This document shows, piece by piece, positions 43,427 through 53,071 of a stretch of 64,000 nucleotides of DNA. How positions within the stretch are numbered: the first letter of the stretch is position 1; each line of letters begins with the position of its first letter. This DNA is from Hyperoplus lanceolatus (lineage: Eukaryota > Chordata > Actinopteri > Uranoscopiformes > Ammodytidae), in NCBI GenBank assembly GCA_026929865.2, contig JAMBYZ020000054.1:1-64000 (forward strand). Direction: 5' to 3'. Below the pieces are notes generated by a model, which searched no databases, was not told where the DNA came from, and saw only the letters and a list, made by a program, of their open reading frames with translations. The position numbers were made by a program, and so were the translations under genes.

Positions 43427-43527
43427 AAAAAGATGGAGAACTTTTGTTAGGGGGGGACTAACAGAGAGAGAGAGAACCTACCTGCCTGTGTGTATGCTAA
43501 TTGTGCCCTCCACTGCTTTTGTTATAG
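43427..43527 (+). pseudogene. Spliced (intronless) copy of the two blocks at 42985-43282
   Basis: AAAAGATGGAGAACTTTTG, TTAG, seven G, then ACTAACAGAGAGAGAGAGAA and on to GTTATAG. Two G from block 1 plus five from block 2 after removing the GT...AG intron give exactly the seven seen. One substitution separates block 2 and its copy (CTCTCC/CCCTCC). At the second donor the copy continues with AGAAAATAAATGTGCAG instead of intron. The simplest reading is reverse transcription of a spliced transcript and insertion next to its source. Confidence 0.7.
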
Positions 43528-43879
43528 AGAAAATAAATGTGCAGATCCTAAAGCCTGGCATTGTGATGGTCTTCATGAAGAAAGTAACCATTCAACAACC
43601 GTTACACAATTATAAAAAAAGATATGAGGGTTATAAATTCAACACATTTACAAATGAAGCAGGGTTTTTAATAACTATTGATTTTAATTCATTTGAACTT
43701 TATTGGACATTTAACCCATTCAGGTCAGTTTACACTACAAAACTAATGGGCTGGTCCTAGGGCTGGCTGCTGAAGGCTGGTCCTGTTTCTTCATTTTGGA
43801 ACTACTTTAGCTGATGCTCAATCTTATCCTCTTCTACAAAGTCACTGTCAGACTCTGACATTTCAGAAATGTGATCCTA

Positions 43880-44665
43880 ACAGTGAGCTCATCACTGCTT
43901 TATGCAGATGATGTGGTCCTGATGACATCATCTGTCTGTGACCTTCAGATCTCACTGGATTGGTTCACAGCCGAATGTGAAGCAGTTGGCATAAGGATCA
44001 GCACCTCTAAATCTGAGGCCATGGTACTCAGTAGGAAACTGATGGATTGTCTACTCCAGTATTGAATGAGTCCTTACCCCAAGTGAAGGAGTTCAAGTAT
44101 CTTGGAGTCTTGTTTGCGAGTGAGGGAACAAAGAAGTGCTAGCTTGGCCGTAGAATCGGAGCAGTGGGGGCGATATTGCTCTCGCTTTACCGCACTGTTG
44201 TGATGAAAAGAGAGAGATGATCTTGGTTCCTACTTTCACCTATGGTCATGAAGGCTGGGTCATGACCCAGAGAACTAGATTGCGGGAACAAGTGGCCGAA
44301 ATGGATTTTCTCAGGAGGCTGGCTGGCATCTCCCTTAGAGATAGGGTGAGAAGCTCAGTCATTCTGAGAGTTTTGGAGTAGAGACGCTACTCCTATGTGT
44401 AAAAAGGAGCCTGTTGAGGTGGTTCGGGCATCTGGTAAGGATACCCCCAGGGCGCCTCCCTAGGGAGGTGTTCCAGGAGCGTCCAGCTGGAAGGAGGCCT
44501 CGGGAAGACCCAGGACTAGGTGGAGAGATTATATCTCCACCCTGACCTGGGAACGCCTCAGGATCCCCCAGTTAGAGCTGGTTCCTGTGGCCCTGGAAGG
44601 AGAAGTTTGGGGTCCCCTGCTCAAGCTGCTGGCCCCGCGACCCGACCCAAAATAAGGTGTTTATG
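43880..44665 (+). pseudogene. LINE ORF2 fragment (reverse transcriptase to C-terminus), broken
   Basis: The plus strand reads SSLLYADDVVLMTSS with the YADD catalytic motif of reverse transcriptase, then ECEAVGIRISTSKSEAMVLS. After frame breaks it continues EFKYLGVLF, FLRRLAGISLRD, LRWFGHLVR and PGRLPREVFQ, the C-terminal end of a common fish LINE. Stops and frame shifts show it is dead; 5'-truncated; nested in the piggyBac-like element. The same family occurs at 63470-63556. Confidence 0.85.
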
Positions 44666-45004
44666 ATGAGTAATGATCATGAGAGAGTGAGTGATTCTCA
44701 CATTCTGAACCCTCTAACTCTACATCATCTCTAAAAGCTTCTCTCTCTTCTAAAATCTACAATTTCTACACTTTTATTAGCCCTGGGTCCAGTAGACCCG
44801 AACATCCTGTATGTAATATAAATGTGTAGGTGAGGTGTACAGTGTATGTTGATAATTTTTTTTTTTCTGATCTATGTTCTTCAGGGTAAATGAGCCAAGG
44901 CCAATGAGTCTCGGTTTGAAATTATAATTAATAGTATACTTTTTCTTTTGATAAAAATTTAAATGGGTACCACAGACCCGAACACCACACAAGGGTTAAA
45001 AATG

Positions 45005-45620
45005 TTTATAACTTGAACTGTTGAAACACTTCATGTGAAAACTCATGTGGACGTGTGTCTCTCCCAATCCCGATTCACCTGTCAATGCACCTTGCATTCC
45101 CATGAAATGTTTCTGAAGGAAGAATAACTGTTAACAAAACAGATGTAGAGACATTTTCTGTCAGTATCTGTCATTAAGGGCGTTAGCTTCAACCATTAAA
45201 ACAGTTCCTAGTAACACATGTGTGGGTGTTTTTTCCTTAGTATTTTCAAACTCATCGTTGTTTGTTCGGCTTAAAGCAGTTACTGATAATAACACCCAAC
45301 TAATGAAAACACAAAGGAGACACATAGCCTAGGGGACACAATACATTCACCACACCAGCGCTCATTCAACCTGGCACAAGAATTGATTGATGATCACGGT
45401 TGAAGCTAACGCCCTTAATCACATATTCTTGTACTGACAGAAAATGTCTGTACATCTGTTTTATTAACAGTTATTCTTCCTTCAGAAACCTTTCAGGGGA
45501 ATGCACGGTGCATTGACAGGTGAACTGGGATTGTAAAAGACACACGCCCACATGAGTTTTCACATGAAGTGATTGAACAGTTCAAGTTATGACCATTATT
45601 CATTTATTGCCAGAAATGTC
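45005..45620. mobile_element. Inverted-repeat element, arms 45005-45210 and 45385-45615
   Basis: AGGGCGTTAGCTTCAACC ends the left arm and GGTTGAAGCTAACGCCCT starts the right arm; arms also share ACAGTTATTCTTCCTTCAG and ACATGAGTTTTCACATGAAG (in inverse). It is related in sequence to the arms at 38985/40430 (TCAAGTTATGACCATTATTC). No coding. Confidence 0.75.
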
Positions 45621-46889
45621 AGCTTGCGCTCATCAGCTCACCACCTGAATGGAGCAGCTGTTCAATCTTTTCACTTTAACATGTCAGAATGTTACGATGG
45701 TTTGCTGATTGGTGCTAATATGTCAATAAGGGAGAACTGGCACTTGTTTCCCCCACTTCAAGCACTGGCTATAGGCTACATACAACATTTTACCGCTCTT
45801 TTTTCATACAAGCATCATGACATGTCCAAATAAGGTTATTGTAATGGTCAACATTCTATTGGATACGTGATCATGCAGTAACTATGGTAACCAAAGTCAT
45901 GTCTGTCCTGAGCTCAGTGAGACTTTATCTGCTGATCTCACAGTGTCTCACCTGTCTAACCCTCACCCAGGCGACTCAGCTGAACTATTTTCTGAGAGAC
46001 AGACCCACGCATGAGACAGGCCATAGCTGGAATATTAATTATTATTAATAATAAGAAATAACCTAAATAACCTAAATAACCAAAATGACCTCCCGATCAG
46101 CAGATTAATCCACAATGAAACAATCTCTAACTGCTGCTATTCGGTCAAATGGCTCAGATTAGCCTGACATCAAAATCAGACAAACATAGAGAGAGCATAC
46201 TGTCAATGCATAATGTGACATAATGTAATATTTTATATTATTTGTATTATATATTTTTAATATAAAACTCATAATATAATAAGTGGTTTATAGTGAAATG
46301 CTGAGCCCATCATGTAACACGTCAGTTAATGAAGGATGAAGCAGGAACATATTTACAGTGTGATCATTTTATTACATTATAGTCAGTAATTGATGGATCA
46401 CAGGGGAAATGGCTTCAATGTAGAATGCAATTTAAATGTTTCCTTCATTTATGCTCTAAAGATCAATTGATTTACAATGTCGAGTAAAAATACAAAACAC
46501 ACACAAACACAAAGCAAATACACAACAAGCTGACAGAGAGACAAGAACAATTAAAACAGATCAAACGAGTGAAGCAGAACATTGACTAATTAAAACAGTG
46601 ACAGGTGAAGTGGGTCTGATTCAAAATAATATGTTTAAATTGTTTAACAGATATGAAGGTATTTATTTTAATTTGATGTTAGTTGTTCCAGGAGTCAGGG
46701 GCACTGAAGCTAAAAGCTGTTTTACCAGTTCAGACTTGGCATATAATGAAATCTTTCTTTCAACAGTGTTTACTGTAATTCAGGGCTCAGAGTGGATTAT
46801 GGTGTTTTTGCCACTTCACTGTGGAGGATTGTAACGTTTTTAACTTTGGAATCACCTGCTGCCGTGTAGCTCAGTGCTGCCAACTGACA
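45621..46889. other. Unassigned sequence
   Basis: AT-rich non-coding sequence with short frames only (78 codons at 46598-46834 unrecognised). No repeat family is identified. Confidence 0.35.
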
Positions 46890-46897
46890 CCTCACAC

Positions 46898-49800
46898 CAG
46901 TGGCGTTTCTACATGTAAAAAACAGGTGGGGCTAGGCTAATATTTTTTTTTAATTACCAGGGTCCGTGACGTCACCCGTTTGTTTTCACAGTCGTGGCGA
47001 TAAGAGGTCAGTAAGAGGTCACTGAAATAGGAAAAAAAGACGTACCAGTGTCCGTGACGTCATCCGTTGGTTTTCGCAGCAAACAATCTTGGTAGAGGTT
47101 GACTCCTGCTCCCGACTATCCTGCAAAACAACAACACAGAGTCCGGTGGGGTGAAAAGTTCAAATTTCACGTTCGTTATGTGTGATGCGGTCTCATACAT
47201 ATTCAAAGCAGTTAATTTTCTGATCCAGCAGAGGGCGCTAGAGGGTAGTACAATATATTCTCACCAATTATGGTTCCTTTTAAATGAGTTCAAACTTCAT
47301 TTTAGGAATATGTTACAGCCCTGATATATACACCGGAATTAGAAATTAGAGATGGTAATTTAAAACTATTCTCTATTCAGGCCACAGCTCCACCCACAAG
47401 GACCTGTGGAAAGATAACCAGGGCAGCAGGCAGGTACTTGGGCCATCACAACCATTACAAATAAAATTATACTTTAGCACTATTCGGTATGCTGTTTTTT
47501 TGTTTTTGAGCTAAGTGACTGTTCTCTCCATGTATTATATATATTTAATTAATAAAGTACATTAGTGCAGCTTGGTTACATCCATTAGTAGGACATCAAA
47601 ACATTGCAATGATGATTGTATAGGTTTTAGAAGTGTTTTCAATAACTTCAGAATAAAATGATACTAGTGCAAACAGCTGGTAGAGCTACTATAAGAACCC
47701 AATATCATTTTACCATGGAGTACACCTCCTCCTCCCATAGGCCTAGGCAGCGTCCTGGAGGAAAAATCAAAGATAATAGCTGTGAAAGAAAAGATTCAGA
47801 ATGGCCTGTCTTGGTTTAAAGCCCACTCACCGCGACAAGGTGCAGGCCAAGAGTGGGAACATTTAAGATGGGACAAACATAAACAGACTGAAAAGCACAA
47901 GACATAACAAACAAACAGACACAACACAACATTACAACATTACATTATCATGCAGATATTATGAATTTTTTTTTTTTTTGTGATTTTGTTTTATATATTT
48001 TTTTTTTGTTGTTAAGAACATGTAGAACCCTTTAAGTGAACCCGGGAGGTTGCATATTATGTACTTGTTGGAGTTTGTGTGGCTGTGGAATGATTAGTGA
48101 GATGGTCACTTTCATCCTGGGAGTTGTTTGAAGAGGAAGGAGGCACGGCGGTCCTTCCTCTGGGAAAACTTTTCGATGACTTTGGGAATGAAGTCATGTA
48201 GCTGGTGGATCAGCTGGCTTTCAATTGAGAGCATGGCCAATGCGTTGAGCCTCGGCTGTCCCATGGTGTTGCGGCTGAAGGTTTTTATCCTCTTTAAGGT
48301 TGAAAAATTCCTCTCTGACTCCGCTGTCGTCATGGGTGTGGTTGCAATTATTTTTAGCAGAACAATGGTCTCAGCAAAAACCTCATCTAAGTTGTTCTGA
48401 TGGATGGATTTTAACAGTGACAGGGCCGTCTTACCTGTGTGAAGCTCACTGTGGCGGTACAGCGTGATCAGCTCGGACTTCAACTTTTCTTTCTTATCCA
48501 AAGGCCAGAGTTTCACAGCACAATCCAGCTCTGATGTAGGGAATGACAGCACAAACTGGGGGAAGAATGAGCTGTCAACCAGCTTTGCAGCAATCAAGTG
48601 GTCACTCTGTGAAAACCGCTGTTCTACCTGAGAGGTGATTGTGTCACAGGCCTCCTTCATCACCGGCGCTGTGTTGGTAACTCGTCTGCCTGGCTCGTCT
48701 GTTCCCTCATGAGAGGTGGCAGCCAAATTATCAGCTTGCTGCCGCATTTTCTGGACATTTTCCTTGAAATGTGCCAGTGCGCTGTTAATGCATGGGGCAT
48801 CAATGCTACGTTTTTGCAGAGTGTTGTATAAGACATCCACTTCTGGCATGATCAGTGAAAAGAATTCCAGCAGCTGCAGAAAGGCTCTGTCCCGGAGTTT
48901 CTTTGACAGGCCGTATGCCTCACTTATGGTGATCTCATCCCATCCTGGCTCTGTGCGAATGGCCTCCATACACTTGAGCAGTGCTGCACGGGTCTCCCAA
49001 ACGGCATTCACAGTACGACTTTTAAAATTCCATCGGACAGCTGGTGGCCTTGGAATGCGTCTGTCTGTTGCCTCTGAAAGAGCTGTAACACGTTTTGGAG
49101 AACAGGAGAAAAACGTGGCAAAAGCAGTCAGATCTGCAAAAAACACCTTTAGGATGCTGATCCTAGCTGAACACAGTTGCTGCAAAGTCAGGTTCAGTTG
49201 GTGGGCGTAGCAGTGAACAAACTGAGCCTTTGGGTAGGTCTCCTTCATCAGCGTCTGCACCCCACGCACATTCCCGCTCATTACGGCCGCACCATCGTAG
49301 GTCTGAGCGATCAGCTTTTCTCTGAGCTTCAGTGGCTCCAGAACGGCCTTGATGCTATTGCAAAGGCCGACACCAGTTTTGTCCTTGACTTCCACAAACT
49401 CTAAAAACCTCTCTGTCACTGTGTTACATGGCAAAATGTATCGCAGCACAACCACCATCTGTGATTTACAGGAGACATCAGTTGTCTCGTCAGCCTGTAC
49501 AGCAACAAATGATGTCTCGTCCACTTGTTTGGCTATCTCGTCCCTGTACACTTCATACATGCAGTCTAATAATTCATTCTGTATGGTGCTTGATGTCCCT
49601 TTGAATACGGGCTGAGCGGCATAGTGCCGCTGAAGCCTAGCATCGCCCTCACACATTGTCTCAAAAAAACAACGGAATATCCCCGGATTCAGAGAGTCCG
49701 CCGACTCGTCGTGACCCCGCAGTGCTGTCTCACATTTCCCACACATTTTAATGCAAGTGATGATCCGACTGAGTACATACCTGTTTTCCTCCACTTGCCT

Positions 49801-51090
49801 GTTATGCTCGTCAATACCGCGCCGGTAAGCACTGTCGATCTGGACAGCTACGTTCACCCGCCCGAAAAGACCCAATGTAATAGCATTATCCTGATGACAA
49901 TGGCTGCTCTCGTGTTTGGCTATCCTCTCCGACAGATGTTTTAAATCCTTGTATCCCGTCCTTGACCAAGTAACATCTCCACCACTGCCACCAAACAGCA
50001 AACAGGGGAAGCAAAAGAGTGCCTTATTTTGCTCACTTGCCGTTAGCCATTTCTTTTTGGTAAACCAGTCCACATTAAATGAACGGGTGTTTTTGCCAGC
50101 GGTTTGGCTAAAGCGAAAATCCCTAGGTTGGTGCGCACCAAGGCGTTTTACCTCTAATTTTTCCTCAAGACTAAGGGTCTCAAACCTGTGCACCAATAGG
50201 TGATCTACTCCATTCATGATGATGTTGTCGACTCGTTGTCGTTTTGCCTCTGACATCTTCGTGTAGTGCTGTGTTAGCAACGTTATCCTTCTCCTTTGTT
50301 CTGTGAGTCAAACTATACAATATAGGCCTAACACAGTGATTTATTTAGTGCAGTGATTTTATTATTTTATTTAGACAAAGAAAAATATACATTACATACA
50401 GGGGGCGGGATCAGTCAGCGGCAGCTTGCTGGCCGGGACGCGGATTCATTTGCAGCTTGGATGCTGAGCCGTGAACGTCTCCTGTTAGCTCCTGCTAACC
50501 TGCTAACAGGAGACAGCTCGTTGTGAAGAGTCATAGCGATACGTGTTTTCACCTCAAAAGTCACCAATAACTCCAGAAAAGAAGCTAGATTTGTCGCTTG
50601 TCGCTTTTTTGAAAAAAAGTCGCCAAAGGGGTCTGAAAAGTCGCTAAATCTAGCGACAAAATCGCTAAGTTAACACTGTTGTTCTCTTCTTCGGGCTACT
50701 GGACTTTTCGCGGCACTACAGCGTCACAGTAGTGGAACGAACCATGATGACCATATTTGTCCTTCCAGTGCCGGAGGGGCACCGACCGTTGGGCTAAAAT
50801 AATCTCCGTCCACTATAACAGAGAAACACTGCGAGCACGCGCATTTCGCAGTTGTTCACGTGCAATACACATTGCATTGCGCAGGGAGGGGCAAAAGGCG
50901 AACGAGCCCCTTAGCCCTTCGGCCCAAATCTGACTGGCTCACACGGCTGCCGTAGTCTGACTGCAGAGACCGTGGACATGGCACATGACATGGCAGAGAC
51001 ACAAATCAGACAAATGCAATCTGAAGAAGCAAGCTAGGGTGGGCTAAAAATGAACTAAAAGTGCAGATTTTTTTTTATATATATATATAA

Positions 51091-51121
<31 letters not shown>

Positions 51122-51177
51122 CGTGCGAGAGTAGGTGGGGCTTCGCCCCACGTGCCCCTAATGACCAGTCGCCACTG
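46898..51177 (-). mobile_element. Complete autonomous hAT transposon, 4,280 bp
   Basis: Termini CAGTGGCG and CGCCACTG are inverted, and the 8-bp flank CCTCACAC is present exactly on both sides (46890-46897 and 51178-51185), the size expected for hAT. The single large frame is an intact transposase. The 5' non-coding region (50257-51177) holds a TA-rich/T-run stretch and a segment with inverted CTAGCGAC/GTCGCTAG-like motifs. Perfect target duplication plus intact frame indicate a recent insertion. Confidence 0.93.
48112..50256 (-). CDS. hAT-superfamily transposase (TTF zinc finger, DUF4371, hAT C-terminal dimerisation), 714 aa
   Basis: DNA transposase that would cut out and reinsert the surrounding element. 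The first ATG is at 50256 (MSEAKRQRVDN), with A at -3; codons upstream begin with TTG and are not used. Residues ~46-130 form a TTF-type zinc finger (ALFCFPCLLFG with Cys82/Cys85, then SSHCH). Residues ~150-340 match DUF4371. The RNase-H-like core shows QADETTDVS (Asp256, Asp260), YDGAAVMSG (Asp321) and HCYAHQLNL. The C-terminal hAT dimerisation domain has TTAESERNFSTLKRIKT with Glu646. All expected acidic residues are present and there is no frame break. The family is the ZMYM1-like/DUF4371 hAT group. It may be active; domestication is less likely because termini and target duplications are intact. Confidence 0.93.
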   Translation of the reverse strand: MSEAKRQRVDNIIMNGVDHLLVHRFETLSLEEKLEVKRLGAHQPRDFRFSQTAGKNTRSFNVDWFTKKKWLTASEQNKALFCFPCLLFGGSGGDVTWSRTGYKDLKHLSERIAKHESSHCHQDNAITLGLFGRVNVAVQIDSAYRRGIDEHNRQVEENRYVLSRIITCIKMCGKCETALRGHDESADSLNPGIFRCFFETMCEGDARLQRHYAAQPVFKGTSSTIQNELLDCMYEVYRDEIAKQVDETSFVAVQADETTDVSCKSQMVVVLRYILPCNTVTERFLEFVEVKDKTGVGLCNSIKAVLEPLKLREKLIAQTYDGAAVMSGNVRGVQTLMKETYPKAQFVHCYAHQLNLTLQQLCSARISILKVFFADLTAFATFFSCSPKRVTALSEATDRRIPRPPAVRWNFKSRTVNAVWETRAALLKCMEAIRTEPGWDEITISEAYGLSKKLRDRAFLQLLEFFSLIMPEVDVLYNTLQKRSIDAPCINSALAHFKENVQKMRQQADNLAATSHEGTDEPGRRVTNTAPVMKEACDTITSQVEQRFSQSDHLIAAKLVDSSFFPQFVLSFPTSELDCAVKLWPLDKKEKLKSELITLYRHSELHTGKTALSLLKSIHQNNLDEVFAETIVLLKIIATTPMTTAESERNFSTLKRIKTFSRNTMGQPRLNALAMLSIESQLIHQLHDFIPKVIEKFSQRKDRRASFLFKQLPG

Positions 51178-51239
51178 CCTCACACTGCTGCTGCTTCTGC
51201 ATGTCAGCTGCACCAAGGCTTCAGTTGATTGGCTGCTAC

Positions 51240-51547
51240 TCGTGTAGCGTCTAGCCAATCAGACAGTGTTGTGAGCCTCTAGCCAATCAGACAGTAGCCT
51301 CGTTTGACTTGCGCAGGTCTTGCTCAGGCCTGCGCAACAAATGCTGGAAAAATGCTGTGCGTTCAGCAAGCCGAGCGTCATAATTGCGCAGGTCTTAGCA
51401 AGACGGCGACATGTCGAACGAGGCTTGTGTTGTGAGCGTCTAGCCAATCAGACAGTGTTGTGAGCTTCTAGCCAATCAGACAGTGTTGTGAGCTTCTAGC
51501 CAATCAGACAGTGTTGTGAGCTTCTAGCCAATCAGACAGTGTTGCGA
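51240..51547. repeat. 28-bp tandem repeat of CCAAT boxes (TAGCCAATCAGACAGT)
   Basis: Units GTTGTGAGC(T/C)TCTAGCCAAT plus CAGACAGT recur every 28 bp; CCAAT lies at 51255, 51283, 51444, 51472, 51500 and 51528. AGCCAATCAG matches the NF-Y consensus. The array is split by a small MITE at 51296. No gene start is seen nearby, so regulatory use is unproven. Confidence 0.85.
51296..51425. mobile_element. 130-bp MITE inside the CCAAT array
   Basis: Termini AGCCTCGTT(T/C)GAC and GTCGAACGAGGCT are inverted; the interior repeats GCGCAGGTCTT(A)GC(T/A). It interrupts the 28-bp array, which resumes after it. Confidence 0.75.
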
Positions 51548-51740
51548 GACATTAAGTCAGAGTGAATGGTGAGTGTAAACTCAGCAGAGGGAACAAAGCT
51601 GCAGCAGAGTCGTGCACTTTAATGAATTCATTTTATCAGTGATCGGTCAAATAAAACATGTTGAAACTGGTCCACCTATTATCGGTTCCTAAACGGGGGT
51701 TGCCTAAAGGTTTATTTCTCTTCCAATGTTTCCCTGCGCC

Positions 51741-52215
51741 CCCCTGTCTGTCCCCTGTCTGTCCCCTGTCTGTCCCCCTGTCTGTCCCCCTGTCTGTCCC
51801 CCTGTCTGTCCCCCTGTCTGTCCCCCTGTCTGTCCCCCTGTCCCCTGTCCCCCTGTCTGTCCCCCTGTCTGTCCCCCTGTCTGTCCCCCTGTCCCCCTGT
51901 CTGCCCCCTGTCTGTCCCCCTGTCTGTCCCCCTGTCTGTCCCCCCCCCTGTCTGCCCCCTGTCTGTCCCCCTGTCTGTCCCCCTGTCTGCCCCCCTGTCG
52001 TCCCCGTCGCCCCCCTGTCCCCTGCCCCCTGTCGCCCCCTGTCTTCCCCCTGTCCCCTGTCTGCCCCCTGTCGCCCCCCCCTTCTGCCCCCTGTCTGCCC
52101 CCTGTCTGTCCCCTGTCCCCCTGTCTGCCCCCCTGTCTGCCCCCTGTCTGTCCCCCTGTCTGTCCCTCTGTCTGTCCCCCTGTCTGCCCCCCCTCTCTGC
52201 CCCTCTGTCTACCCC
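51741..52215. repeat. Minisatellite (CCCCCTGTCTGT)n, G-quadruplex-prone minus strand
   Basis: About 40 units of 11-13 bp, most reading CCCCCTGTCTGT, with shorter CCCCCTGTC variants. Frames on both strands remain open for ~195 codons (Pro/Val/Cys or Gly/Arg/Asp rich); these are repeat artefacts. The minus strand has GGGGG runs spaced by seven bases. Confidence 0.93.
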
Positions 52216-52239
52216 CAAATAAATGTAACGCCCCCCGCC

Positions 52240-52900
52240 CTGTAAAGGCAACCTCAAAATCCAGTCATAACATTTCAAACTATAACAGAACTGTATTAAT
52301 TGGAACATTTTCTGATTAATCGAGTAGCAAGAATAGTTTAATCAAAAACAATATTTTAATTGAATAAAAAAATCTGGTATCTTTTTGGGGAAGAATGATC
52401 CGAGCCCCCCGGGAGATTTTCTTTTTTACATTTTTAGTGTAATGCAGGAATCTGGTGCACTTTGAGAGGGAAATTAAGAGGCTAAATCTATAAATCTATA
52501 CATTTTGTGTGAACAACTGTTTTCTGTGAAGTAGGCCTACTTATTTTTGGAATCATTTGGAGACACTGGGTCGGATGAATTAGAAGCTATTGCAGAAAGA
52601 CACATGGAATGTTCATAAAGATATTAATATAAACTAGAATATTATGCAAATTAACATCCACAAAGTTGTAATCTTTCTATATTATTATCTTTTGTTTCAA
52701 GGAACCACTTAACTTCTTGTCAAGTGGAAAGTCACTGACAGTCTGCAGCAGCACGTCTGTTTAACTAACGATAGGATCTAATGCCGATATCAAAACACCT
52801 TCCACTCCACAGATTACATATTACAAAACAATAATATAAATAGGCCGAAAACAAAGTGTAATCAGTCCTTAAGTAGTTTCTCAAAAACACAAACATTCTG
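52240..52900. other. Unassigned sequence
   Basis: AT-rich, no gene or repeat recognised. Confidence 0.35.
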
Positions 52901-53071
52901 CTATAGGCCTACACACAACCCTAACCCCTAACCCCCTAACACTCTAACCCCCTAACCCCCTAACCCTCTAACCCTAAAACCCTAACCCCCTAACCCCCTA
53001 ACCCTCTAACCCTAACCCTCTAACCCTAACCCTCTAACCCTAACCCTCTAACCCTATAGGCCTACACACAA
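52901..53071. repeat. Telomere-like insert flanked by an 18-bp direct repeat
   Basis: About 135 bp of CCCTAA/CCCCTAA/CCCTCTAA units (52919-53053) sit between two copies of CTATAGGCCTACACACAA (52901-52918 and 53054-53071). The flanking repeat looks like a target-site duplication. Confidence 0.88.

Larger units (their letters stand above)
42499..44995. mobile_element. piggyBac-like element with TTAA target sites, carrying a nested LINE fragment
   Basis: Perfect 16-bp inverted termini CCCTTGTGTGGTGTTC (42499-42514) and GAACACCACACAAGGG (44980-44995) are flanked by TTAA at 42495-42498 and 44996-44999. CCC...GGG termini with TTAA duplications identify the piggyBac superfamily. Subterminal GGGTCT(G)GTGGACCC-like motifs are inverted as well. 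No piggyBac transposase could be recognised; the interior holds an exon pair with its spliced copy and a LINE reverse-transcriptase fragment. Confidence 0.88.

Noticed and set aside
48128..50203. Plus-strand frames of 75-164 codons opposite the hAT transposase
   Set aside because: Antisense shadows of the transposase frame.
51658..52319. Frames of ~195 codons over the CCCCCTGTCTGT repeat
   Set aside because: Open only because of repeat composition, on both strands at once.
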